The translations under genes were made by a program, and so were the position numbers. Of a stretch of 25,858 nucleotides of DNA, positions 1-6,573 are shown piece by piece (position 1 is the first letter of the stretch; the number at the start of each line of letters is the position of its first letter). Under the pieces are notes generated by a model. It was not told the DNA's origin. It saw only the letters and a list, made by a program, of their open reading frames with translations, and ran no database searches. Source of the stretch: Halanaerobiales bacterium (lineage in GTDB: Bacteria; Bacillota_F; Halanaerobiia; DY22613); assembly GCA_023128035.1 (NCBI GenBank), contig JAGMES010000059.1, forward strand, positions 1 to 25,858. Direction: 5' to 3'.

Positions 1-105
1 AAGACCCCCACTTCTATAAGTGGTGGGAATTGTTTTTAATCTTCAGTGGGGGTAGAATCCCCTACTGAAGCCCCGATGTTCAGCTTTAGCTGGACGAGTT
101 CACTC
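1..105 (+). mobile_element. IS200/IS605-type right end (omega-RNA-like 3' part)
   Basis: There is no ORF here, only nested hairpins: CCCACTT paired with AAGTGGTGGG (about 6-27), CTTCAGTGGGG paired with CCCCTACTGAAG (41-70), and a short terminal hairpin CAGCTTTAGCTG (81-92) followed by GACGAGTTCACTC. Serial hairpins ending in a small subterminal hairpin are typical of IS200/IS605 right ends downstream of tnpB, where the omega RNA is encoded. The last 24 bp (82-105) recur as an exact inverted copy at 25835-25858, and the sequences diverge immediately beyond, which places the element end at about 105. No transposase gene is inside the window. The IS family is inferred from architecture. Confidence 0.6.
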
Positions 106-156
106 CTAGGGGGGTCTCTCCCCCCATTTACTTACGCTTAGTATGGAGGTATAATA

Positions 157-1487
157 ATGAAACTTTCAGAACAGATTTATATTACAGATCTTGGAGATGA
201 CTGGAAGGGAATATATAGTCCATTTCAACATGGTATTGCTTTTATAAAGAGCAATGACTTATTCTTATTGGAAAAAGGGGAACTTGGGTTGAACTTGCTT
301 TAATTGACTATCTATATGATAATAAAATATTAGTTGATGAAGGATTCGAAGAAAAGTGGTTTCTAGAAAATTTAAAACCATTGTCTATTAATTTTGATTC
401 TATGTATTTAGTCACAACAATGCAGTGTAATCTTGCATGTAAATATTGTGTAGTGCTAGGGAATGAAGAATCTAATCAAAATCATGAACAAAATATGAGT
501 TTAGATGTTGGGTTAGCTGCTATTAAGTTATTTGAAAGGCTTTTAAAACAAAATAAGCAGAAAAGCTCTCGAGTAACTTTTTATGGGGGAGAACCACTAA
601 TAAATAAGGAACTTATGTTTGCTCTTATACCAAAAATAAGGGAAATGGAACTTTCAAAAGTTGCTAATCCAGTTGATATTGTTGTAATAACTAATGGCAT
701 AATTTATGATCCAGAACTTACAGAACTTTTTAAAGAATATGTTGTTGATGTTGCGATTTCTATTGATGGTGAAAAGAAGCATCATGATCTAGCACGGGTA
801 GATTCTAATAATAATGGTAGTTTTGAACGAGTAATTAGCACCTTAAAGAAGTATCAAGATGCTGGTTTATCGGTTAATATAACAACCACAATTGGTAAAC
901 ATAACGTAGAAAATCTTCCTGAGATTGCAAAGTTTTTTGCAAAGGAGTTTAATGTAAAATTTGTTGAATTTCAAATCCCTTGTCAAATTCCTGGAGATAG
1001 CAATAGTTATTGGGTATCATCTACAGAATTTTCAAAATATTTAATGCAAGCTTATGAAGTTTTAAAAGATTTAAACGCTGTTGAAGCTACTACTTATCGA
1101 CGGTTAAGGAATTTTGCTAATGGAGTACTACGTTTAAAAGATTGTGGAGCATCAGGTAGTCAATTGGTTGTTGCTCCTGATGGTTCTTTAGGACCATGTC
1201 ATAGTTTAGTTGGATCTAAAACTTATTTTTCTGGTAATGTTTTAGATTCAAATTGTGATCCAACTATACAGGGTAATTTTGTTGAATGGGGAAATCGCTA
1301 TCCTCTTAATATGACAATGTGTCATAAATGCCCATTCATCTCGTTATGTGGTGGCGGTTGTATTTATAATAGTTATCTTGATACTGGTTCAATTTGGAAT
1401 AAAGATCCTCAAGTATGTTCATATATGAAGGAAATGGTTGAATGGATTTTACAGGACTTGTGGAAAAAAGCTAAAAATGCAATTTAG
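157..1487 (+). CDS. Radical SAM/SPASM peptide maturase, frameshifted near 275-284
   Basis: This is a probable RiPP-modifying radical SAM enzyme. Translation from the ATG at 157 (RBS TGGAGG upstream) gives an N-terminal maturase domain with the motif IYSPFQHGIAF, then stops at 301. Adding one base in the A5G4 run at 275-283 restores a continuous frame (GTWVELALIDYLYD) into the long ORF readable from the TTG at 381. That ORF has the 4Fe-4S SAM motif CNLACKYC (C16, C20, C23 counted from 381), YGGEP for SAM binding, and a C-terminal SPASM domain with CGASGSQ, GPCHSL, CHKCPFISLCGGGC and a final CSYM. An MFS gene follows 20 bp downstream. The slip may be a real mutation or an assembly error. No precursor peptide is visible; the mobile-element end at 105 lies just upstream and may have displaced it. 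Confidence 0.8.
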
Positions 1488-1507
1488 GATATAGTGGGAG
1501 GGTACTT

Positions 1508-2788
1508 ATGGAAGATGTAATCGTAAAAACTAATCAAAAGGAAGCTAACTTATTTCTCAATCGAAACTTCATTTTATTGTATCTGGGAGGAGTAGTATCT
1601 TGGTTTGGAAATAATATTTATTATATTGCTTTATGTTGGTTTATATTAGACAAACTAAAGTCTCCGTTATTTCTAGGATCTGCTATGATGATGGGTTCTA
1701 TCCCAGAAATTGTTTTTGGGCCAATTTGTGGTGTTGTAGTAGATAGAGTAGATCGAAAAAAAATAATTATTTTTATGGATATTTTTAGAGGAATTATGAT
1801 ATTATTTTTAAGTACTTATTTGAATAATGAAAATTTTTATCCACTTTTATTAGCAGTAACATTTTTGATGGCTTTATGTGACTCATTTTTTAGTCCAGCA
1901 GTTTCTGCAACAATTCCAAATATAGTTGAAAAAAATAATTTGATCAAAGCCAATTCTATTATGAACCTTAGTAATAATTCTATAAAGGTATTAGGTCTTG
2001 CTATAGGTGGATTAATGATAGGATTTGTTGGGGTTAAGGGTGTTTTTATAATAAATGGATTTTCTTTTTTGCTTTCTGCATTTTCTGAAATGTTTATTCA
2101 AATTCCAGCTATTAAAGATAGAAAAATAAATCTTAAGGCTAAGTCAACGTTCAAAAATGATTTAAAGGAAGGGTTCAAATTTATTTTTAGCAATAAGGTA
2201 ATCCTTATTGTATCAAGTATCGCAATATTACTTAATTTTTTCTTTGTGGGTTCTTTAAGTGTTGCACTACCATATATTGTCAAAGAAATTTTACATCTAG
2301 GTGAAGCAAATTTTGGATTAATAGAAGTATTTTTCCCAATTGGAGCTATTTTAGGAGGAGTTATTTTAAATGTTATTCCCGAGATAAAAAAAATACATAA
2401 ATTCATTGTTAATGGATTGATTGCATTAAGTTTTATCATGTTTTCTATAGGAATTACCCTTGTATTGAATTTAAGTTCTATTCTATCAACAATGACTTCG
2501 TTCTGGATTATTGGTTTTTCTATTCTTGGAGTAGGAGTTATTAGTATTTTAATAAATGTACCAATTTTCACTGTATTTCAACATATTATACCAGATGAAT
2601 TTCGAGGACGCTTTTTTGGCACTTTCAATACTTTTACTCAGGGCTTAATACCTATAGCTTATTTAATTTCAGGTTTAATATTAGGAATTGGGCCAGCACA
2701 TTTACTTATATTTGTTGGGGGAAGTGCAATTCTATTATTGGCTTTAGGGTTAAGAAATAATGAAGAAATAAAAAATATTAAATTATAA
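1508..2788 (+). CDS. MFS exporter (EntS/NreB-like, MFS_3 type)
   Basis: This 426-residue integral membrane protein has about 12 hydrophobic segments. Near residue 75 is the MFS motif-A-like loop GVVVDRVDRKK. The N-terminal GGVVSWFGNNIYYIALCWF resembles the major-facilitator group that includes enterobactin exporter EntS and several macrolide or peptide efflux pumps. The ATG at 1508 follows the RBS GGGAGGG at 1496-1502. The gene starts 20 bp after the radical SAM gene in the same orientation and is followed by a terminator, so the two probably form one operon. Its likely job, by context, is exporting the peptide made by that maturase or giving immunity to it. The substrate cannot be read from the sequence. 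Confidence 0.85.
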   Translation: MEDVIVKTNQKEANLFLNRNFILLYLGGVVSWFGNNIYYIALCWFILDKLKSPLFLGSAMMMGSIPEIVFGPICGVVVDRVDRKKIIIFMDIFRGIMILFLSTYLNNENFYPLLLAVTFLMALCDSFFSPAVSATIPNIVEKNNLIKANSIMNLSNNSIKVLGLAIGGLMIGFVGVKGVFIINGFSFLLSAFSEMFIQIPAIKDRKINLKAKSTFKNDLKEGFKFIFSNKVILIVSSIAILLNFFFVGSLSVALPYIVKEILHLGEANFGLIEVFFPIGAILGGVILNVIPEIKKIHKFIVNGLIALSFIMFSIGITLVLNLSSILSTMTSFWIIGFSILGVGVISILINVPIFTVFQHIIPDEFRGRFFGTFNTFTQGLIPIAYLISGLILGIGPAHLLIFVGGSAILLLALGLRNNEEIKNIKL

Positions 2789-2813
2789 AATTGAAACACT
2801 AAAATGTAAACTT

Positions 2814-2836
2814 AAACTCCCCACATAGGGGAGTTT
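2814..2836 (+). terminator. Intrinsic terminator after the MFS gene
   Basis: A perfect 9-bp stem, AAACTCCCC / GGGGAGTTT, has a 5-nt loop and a weak U-rich tail (ATTCTTTATTG). It sits 25 bp after the MFS stop codon and would end the maturase-exporter transcript. Confidence 0.7.
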
Positions 2837-2899
2837 ATTCTTTATTGTCGAAAGACAAATAATAATATTGTTTTAAAATAATTATTATGGAAAATTTAC

Positions 2900-2928
2900 T
2901 TGCTTTATTGACTGGTGACTGATATAAT
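2900..2928 (+). promoter_or_regulatory. Sigma-A-type promoter for the TPR-peptide cassette
   Basis: The -35 TTGCTT (2900-2905) and the perfect -10 TATAAT (2923-2928) are separated by 17 bp. They lie about 70 bp upstream of the TPR gene and just after a terminator, so the TPR and peptide genes are likely an independent transcription unit. Confidence 0.65.
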
Positions 2929-2996
2929 TTAAATAGGTATTTTGAACCAAATTGTTTAATAAATATAATTTGATTTTGATAGTTTAGGGGGAGAGG

Positions 2997-3806
2997 GTGT
3001 CAATGAAAGGTAGCGAAACTTTTTTATCTGTAGAGAATTTTTTTGAAGAAGCTAAAGAGATGTTAGAGAAAAGGAATTTGGTTGGCTTTGTAGAGAACAT
3101 TACGAGTGCAAAATTATTGGCAAGAGATGACAAAGAGTTTTTTGCGAAGATTCTTTTCTGGAGAGCTAAAGGGTTATATCTATTTAGAAATTTTGAGATG
3201 GCATTTGACGCCATCAATGAAGCACTGGAGTATAATGATGGCTCAGAAATGATCAAATTACAGAAATATAAAGGTCTGATCTTTGGCTATCATGGTAGAT
3301 TAGGTGATGCAATTAGTTTATTTAAAGAATTGGTTGAACAAACCGATGATACTATACTTCTGGTTGAGTTGTATATTAATATTGCTTGGGCAAATTTGAT
3401 TATGCATAGGACACAGGAAGATGTAAATTGTTTAGAGGAAGCAAAAGAATATTTAGATAAGGCAAATGAGCATTTTGATAACTTGAATAATACTAAAAAA
3501 AGGCAAATTTGCTTTAATTATGGTGAGTATCATTATCGAAGAAATAACTTTGAGAGAGCTATACAGCATCAAGAAAAGGCACTTAAATTCTGTCGTGATG
3601 AGGATAAACCAAAAGCATATAATAACTTGGCAGAATTATATTTAGCCTGTGATAAAATAGATAAAGTGGAGCAATATTTATATGATGCAGAAGTGATTGG
3701 AAATAAGTATAAAAATAAATTAGAAGTTGGAAAAGCCTTGTATACTAAAAGAATGGTGGAATTAAAGAATGAAGATTGGTTAAAGGCGCAAATGCTTTTT
3801 ATGTAG
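2997..3806 (+). CDS. TPR protein, Rap/NprR-receptor-like, C-terminally broken
   Basis: This 269-residue soluble all-helical protein has repeated TPR-like 34-residue units, for example GLIFGYHGRLGDAISLFKEL, FNYGEYHYRRNNFERAIQ and KAYNNLAELYLACDKIDKVEQ. It has no N-terminal helix-turn-helix and no signal peptide. Such folds bind short peptides in the Rap/NprR/PlcR family. GTG at 2997 and ATG at 3003 are both served by the GGGGGAG at about 2985-2991. The reading frame ends early (…AQMLFM). The -1 frame continues the TPR pattern (NAFYVALDNFISAEAL) toward 3982, so the annotated protein appears to have lost its last helices. A secreted-peptide gene overlaps the end of that lost frame, as in rap-phr. 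Receptor function is inferred from architecture. Confidence 0.7.
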   Translation: MSMKGSETFLSVENFFEEAKEMLEKRNLVGFVENITSAKLLARDDKEFFAKILFWRAKGLYLFRNFEMAFDAINEALEYNDGSEMIKLQKYKGLIFGYHGRLGDAISLFKELVEQTDDTILLVELYINIAWANLIMHRTQEDVNCLEEAKEYLDKANEHFDNLNNTKKRQICFNYGEYHYRRNNFERAIQHQEKALKFCRDEDKPKAYNNLAELYLACDKIDKVEQYLYDAEVIGNKYKNKLEVGKALYTKRMVELKNEDWLKAQMLFM

Positions 3807-3982
3807 CTTTAGATAATTTTATTAGCGCTGAAGCGTTATCATTTGCATTTAATTGATTTACAGTACTTTTAGATATATCAAAATAATTTAAGTTAGATTG
3901 TATTAATTCACTAAAAGAAGGAATGAAAAGTAATTTCAAACATACACCATTTTTTGAGAAAATACAAGAAGAGGAATCTTAA
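3791..3982 (+). pseudogene. Decayed C-terminal tail of the TPR gene
   Basis: In the -1 frame, the sequence from 3791 reads NAFYVALDNFISAEALSF, then hits TGA (3854), a second stop TAA (3884), and continues as LDCINSLKEGMKSNFKHTPF and FEKIQEEES, ending in TAA at 3980-3982. All three pieces share one frame and have TPR-like composition. The final stop overlaps the ATG of the peptide gene at 3982. I read this as the remnant of a longer TPR protein broken by one frameshift and two stop codons. Chance open frame is the alternative. Confidence 0.45.
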
Positions 3983-4182
3983 TGAAAAAATTATTTTTAG
4001 TTCTATTGATGATGAGCATATTGGTTGGAGGTAGTATTGCTGTACTTGCAAATAACACTAGCACAAATCATGATCATGTATCAGTAATGAATACGCCTGA
4101 TCCAAACGAGGAATCTACTGACTCAATTAATGTTCAAAATCCAATTTTATATAGTACTTGGGCTTCACCTAATGAAGAATAA
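3982..4182 (+). CDS. Small secreted peptide precursor, Phr-like
   Basis: This 66-residue protein has a textbook signal peptide: MKK, then a hydrophobic core LFLVLLMMSILVGGSIA, with a likely cleavage near VLA/NN at residue 23-24. The remaining 43 residues are hydrophilic and acidic (DHDHVS-like and NEEST stretches) and end QNPILYSTWASPNEE. RBS AAGAGGA precedes the ATG, which overlaps the stop of the degraded TPR frame by one base. Phr, PapR and NprX pro-peptides have this layout: export signal, short tail with the active peptide near the C-terminus, and an overlap with a TPR receptor gene. A bidirectional terminator follows at once. No family match is claimed. Confidence 0.65.
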   Translation: MKKLFLVLLMMSILVGGSIAVLANNTSTNHDHVSVMNTPDPNEESTDSINVQNPILYSTWASPNEE

Positions 4183-4202
4183 AATAGGACAAAGATAAAA
4201 AA

Positions 4203-4228
4203 GCTTCTGATCGTTCAGAAGCTTTTTT
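4203..4228. terminator. Bidirectional intrinsic terminator
   Basis: Stem GCTTCTGA / TCAGAAGC with loop TCGT is flanked by A6 on the left and T6 on the right, so it works on both strands. It ends the peptide transcript from the left and the convergent XRE regulator from the right; the stop codon of the latter lies in the T-run. Confidence 0.85.
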
Positions 4229-4739
4229 ACTTCATATTTGATTGCACATATTCCATCAGATTACCAATCTGTGATTCTTCAAACTGAAATTCATCCAAAA
4301 GTGCTTCAAACAAGCCAAATTTCAGATTCAGAGAATTTTCTTCTTCAATCTTTAATACTTCCGCGATTTTCTCGGTTTCTTCTCTCGTTAAGTTAATATT
4401 TTCCTTCATAAAATCATTCAAGCGAAAATAATTTATCCCTGTATGCTTTTGTAGTTCCTCTAAGCGCCATTTTAGCGCTGTTAATTTATTCTCAACCTTT
4501 TCTATAAAGAACTGATTGTTCATCTTCTCTGTAGGCATGAATAAGTAGTAAAAAGGAACATTCATGTATTTAGCAAGGCTGATCAAAATTTTAATTGATG
4601 GAAGAGAATCCCCGTTTTCTATTTTACAGATATGTCCTCTGGTGAAACCGATGGATTCACCTATTTGTTGATAGGAAAGGTCATGCTTTTTTCGAAACTC
4701 AGCCAATTTAGTTCTGAAAATATCAAGTTCGACAGACAT
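4227..4739 (-). CDS. XRE-family helix-turn-helix regulator
   Basis: A 170-residue cytoplasmic DNA-binding protein. Residues about 8-65 form an XRE/Cro HTH: FRKKHDLSYQQIGESIGF, then TRGHICKIENGDSLPSIKIL with the recognition helix. The C-terminal 100 residues are helical and charged (coiled-coil-like EKVENKLTALKWRLEELQKH, then INLTREETEKIAEVL), possibly for dimerisation. The start ATG at 4739 has RBS GGAGGG 8 bp upstream. It is convergent with the peptide gene and shares its terminator. It could regulate the TPR-peptide cassette, but nothing in the sequence proves this. Confidence 0.85.
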   Translation of the reverse strand: MSVELDIFRTKLAEFRKKHDLSYQQIGESIGFTRGHICKIENGDSLPSIKILISLAKYMNVPFYYLFMPTEKMNNQFFIEKVENKLTALKWRLEELQKHTGINYFRLNDFMKENINLTREETEKIAEVLKIEEENSLNLKFGLFEALLDEFQFEESQIGNLMEYVQSNMK

Positions 4740-4929
4740 ATAATTCCCTCCAAATTAGGCACATACTTTCGAAATGAGCCCTGAGTATATTAAAATTATA
4801 AACTTATTTACCAAAATAGTCAATGAAACTAGCTAAAAAATTTCATTTGAAGAAACAAAAAAATAAAGTGTAGAATAAAATGATTATTAGTAGAAAGTTA
4901 GTACTTAACTGCGTGATAATAATATTATA

Positions 4930-4953
4930 TGTTTCATTAAAAGATACATAAAT
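4930..4953. promoter_or_regulatory. Operator-like site A (TGTTTCATTA..GATACATAA)
   Basis: TGTTTCATTA-AAA-GATACATAA matches site B at 5598-5620 at all positions except the central spacer. The core is an imperfect inverted repeat (GTTTCAT / ATGATAC type). It lies 8 bp upstream of the -35 box for the 90-residue protein. It is a probable binding site for one of the neighbouring XRE regulators. Confidence 0.45.
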
Positions 4954-4961
4954 AATAAACG

Positions 4962-4990
4962 TTGACTTGAATGATACTAAGGTGTATAAT
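4962..4990 (+). promoter_or_regulatory. Strong sigma-A-type promoter
   Basis: TTGACT (4962-4967), a 17-bp spacer and TATAAT (4985-4990). Transcription would begin near 4997 and produce a leader of about 120 nt before the gene at 5115. Confidence 0.75.
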
Positions 4991-5002
4991 GAAGTTAAGA
5001 GT

Positions 5003-5087
5003 TAATGTATTTACTCCATACATTACTCCCCATGAGTGATCAGAATTGCCAGGACTTCCTTTCCCTTTCCCTAATCTGGTCACTCAT
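5003..5087 (+). promoter_or_regulatory. Structured 5' leader with two hairpins
   Basis: Hairpin 1 pairs AATGTA with TACATT (about 5004-5024). Hairpin 2 pairs ATGAGTGATCAG (5032-5043) with CTGGTCACTCAT (5076-5087), 12 bp with one G-U-compatible mismatch, around a pyrimidine-rich 32-nt loop (CTTCCTTTCCCTTTCCC). The loop could pair with purine-rich SD sequences. It may be a cis-acting control element or an RNA stability element; no known riboswitch class is recognised. Confidence 0.4.
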
Positions 5088-5114
5088 TTTATTAATATTA
5101 GAAAGGTTGGTGCA

Positions 5115-5387
5115 ATGATGAACTATTATCTTTTTTGCAAGGACGGTACAGTTAAAGAGTTTACAAATGTTAGTAATGTAGATGTTCAAGATGAGAAGTT
5201 ACTAATATCTACAGATCAAAAAAGTGAAGAGCTATTGCTACAAGATGTCATTTTACATGGAGATGAAAATTATTGGGTACAGATTTTAGAATTATTTAAA
5301 GCAATTGATCGTCTCACTGATAAGATGGTTCAAAGACGTTTACAAAAAGCTGCATCACTAGGTTTTTTAGTAGGGTTATTTCAGTAA
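5115..5387 (+). CDS. Hypothetical 90-residue protein
   Basis: This is not recognised. It begins MMNYYLFCKDGTVKEF and seems to have a short beta-rich N-terminal half (about 1-50), then an amphipathic helical segment WVQILELFKAIDRLTDKMVQ, and ends SLGFLVGLFQ. I chose the ATG at 5115 because it follows AAAGG at about 5103-5106; an in-frame TTG at 5046 would start inside the leader hairpin. It has a strong promoter and a structured leader. Its 3' end overlaps the convergent small XRE gene by 12 bp. No signal peptide or clear membrane segment is seen. Confidence 0.6.
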   Translation: MMNYYLFCKDGTVKEFTNVSNVDVQDEKLLISTDQKSEELLLQDVILHGDENYWVQILELFKAIDRLTDKMVQRRLQKAASLGFLVGLFQ

Positions 5388-5582
5388 TAGATAATCGTAA
5401 ATGTTTAACTTTTCTTGCATGCAAAACCTGAATAAATTCTCATAAAACTTTTTTCCTGGATCTCGTTGCTTTCGTAGGATGCGATAAATATAACTGTAGT
5501 CTAAGTTGAGTTTTTGCGCTAGTTGGATTTCACTCCATCCTCGCTGAACTATTAATTCTTTTAATTTTTCTACGTTTAGCAT
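5376..5582 (-). CDS. Small XRE/Cro-like helix-turn-helix protein
   Basis: A 68-residue protein that is essentially one HTH domain: LKELIVQRGWSEIQLAQKLN followed by the recognition helix LDYSYIYRILRKQRDPG and a short helical tail. The ATG at 5582 follows GGAGG (5590-5594) at normal spacing. A good promoter (5616-5644) lies just upstream, with an operator-like inverted repeat between it and the gene, so autoregulation is likely. Proteins of this size are typical Cro-like switches in phage or mobile DNA. Confidence 0.75.
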   Translation of the reverse strand: MLNVEKLKELIVQRGWSEIQLAQKLNLDYSYIYRILRKQRDPGKKFYENLFRFCMQEKLNIYDYLLLK

Positions 5583-5854
5583 TTTTTTACCTCCTTGTGT
5601 TTCATTACATGATACATAATATCAGAAAATTTATTAAAATGCAACATAAAGAAAAGTATAAATTGCAAATATATAGAACGACGTTGATAAATGTCACTTT
5701 CAGAACTTCGATGAATAAAAATTGTTTTTGAAAAATGATAAAGATTTCTATAAAATATTTCTCTCACATAATTTGTGAGAGTTTTTTGTGTTAAAAAATT
5801 TTTTTCCTTCTTTACTAAGTCGAGTAATACTAAGAAAGTCTCAAACTTTATCAT
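5576..5854 (-). CDS. Doubtful 92-residue ORF
   Basis: The ATG at 5854 has a GGAG seven bases upstream, and the first half (MIKFETFLVLLDLVKKEKNF) looks protein-like. The second half is Phe/Ile/Tyr/His-rich and covers the promoter and operator of the small XRE gene. A hairpin with a T-run on the opposite strand lies inside it at 5761-5788. It overlaps the XRE start by 7 bp. I do not recognise it; it may be a small real gene, a truncated gene or an accident of AT-rich sequence. Confidence 0.3.
   Translation of the reverse strand: MIKFETFLVLLDLVKKEKNFLTQKTLTNYVREIFYRNLYHFSKTIFIHRSSESDIYQRRSIYLQFILFFMLHFNKFSDIMYHVMKHKEVKKC
5598..5620. promoter_or_regulatory. Operator-like site B, likely XRE autoregulation
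   Basis: TGTTTCATTA-CAT-GATACATAA contains the inverted repeat GTTTCAT-TAC-ATGATAC with one mismatch and matches site A at 4930. It covers the -10 to +15 zone of the minus-strand promoter for the 68-residue XRE protein, where a repressor would block initiation. Confidence 0.5.
5616..5644 (-). promoter_or_regulatory. Promoter of the small XRE gene
   Basis: On the minus strand: -35 TTGCAT (5644-5639), 17-bp spacer, -10 TATTAT (5621-5616). It lies 34 bp upstream of the XRE start codon. Confidence 0.6.
5761..5788 (+). terminator. Terminator-like hairpin
   Basis: CTCTCACA / TGTGAGAG with loop TAATT is followed by TTTTTT on the plus strand. No plus-strand gene precedes it directly, so it may stop read-through from the 90-residue protein gene or end a small RNA. 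Confidence 0.5.
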
Positions 5855-6000
5855 GTTAAATCTCCATTAAATTGAAGGATTATTGTTGATAAGTGAGGAA
5901 TAAGAAGATTAGAAAGCATGTAATTTTTGCGGTAATTAAAGAGATTAGGGAGTTGAAAGTGAAGAATAGTGAAACTAAAAAAATATAAGGAGTGAGATGC

Positions 6001-6573
6001 ATGACTGGTAGAGTTTTACAATTAAAGATTCAGTTAAAGGGAATCAGGCCACCGGTTTGGAGGAGAATTCTTGTTAAAGATGATATAACATTTCATCAAT
6101 TACATGATTATATTCAGGCAACAATGGGATGGTGGGATTATCATCTTTATGGGTTTAAGTTTAGAGGGCTTATCATAGGTAAACCATATGAAGAACATAC
6201 TATGTATGATAGAGAGTTTGAAGATTCAAGAAAGGTAAAATTAAAAGATTGTAATTTTGAATTGAAAGAGAAGTTTTTATATACTTATGATTTTGGAGAT
6301 AACTGGGAGCATCAGATTACGGTAGAGAATATTTTACAAACTGAAAAAGGACAAGTTCTTCCAGTTTGTATTAAGGGTAAGAGAAGTACCCCTCCAGAAG
6401 ATGTTGGTGGAGTTTTTGGATATGCATATTTTTTGGATGTTGTAAGTGATCCTGAACATGATGATTATGAATATTTTAAAGAATGGTCAGAGGGAGATTT
6501 TGATCCAGAAGTTTTTGATATAGATGAAGCAAATAAAGCGTTAGATAAGATTAGGTTGTATGAAGGTGACTAG
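6001..6573 (+). CDS. Plasmid pRiA4b Orf3-like family protein
   Basis: A 190-residue protein that fits the pRiA4b Orf3-like domain (PF07929) along its length. Signature segments are LKGIRPPVWRRILV near the N-terminus, TFHQLHDYIQATMGW, YTYDFGDNWEHQI, and CIKGKRSTPPEDVGGVFGY. The family is widespread in plasmids, IS-associated loci and chromosomes; its biochemical role is not established. The start ATG at 6001 has AAGGAG at 5988-5993; an in-frame GTG at 5992 overlaps that RBS and is less likely. Its stop TAG directly abuts the ATG of the EamA gene, so the two are probably translationally coupled. Confidence 0.9.
   Translation: MTGRVLQLKIQLKGIRPPVWRRILVKDDITFHQLHDYIQATMGWWDYHLYGFKFRGLIIGKPYEEHTMYDREFEDSRKVKLKDCNFELKEKFLYTYDFGDNWEHQITVENILQTEKGQVLPVCIKGKRSTPPEDVGGVFGYAYFLDVVSDPEHDDYEYFKEWSEGDFDPEVFDIDEANKALDKIRLYEGD

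Noticed and set aside
275..283. Programmed -1 frameshift in the radical SAM gene
   Set aside because: The A5G4 run does not fit the X-XXY-YYZ heptamer in the zero frame, and I saw no stimulatory hairpin or upstream SD. Mutation or sequencing error is simpler.
2098..2571. Antisense open frame in the MFS gene
   Set aside because: It mirrors hydrophobic codons of the sense gene and has no RBS or promoter; composition is unlike a real protein.
4930..5620. CRISPR-like or tandem repeat array
   Set aside because: Only two copies of the motif exist, 650 bp apart and placed at promoters; this is operator-like, not an array.
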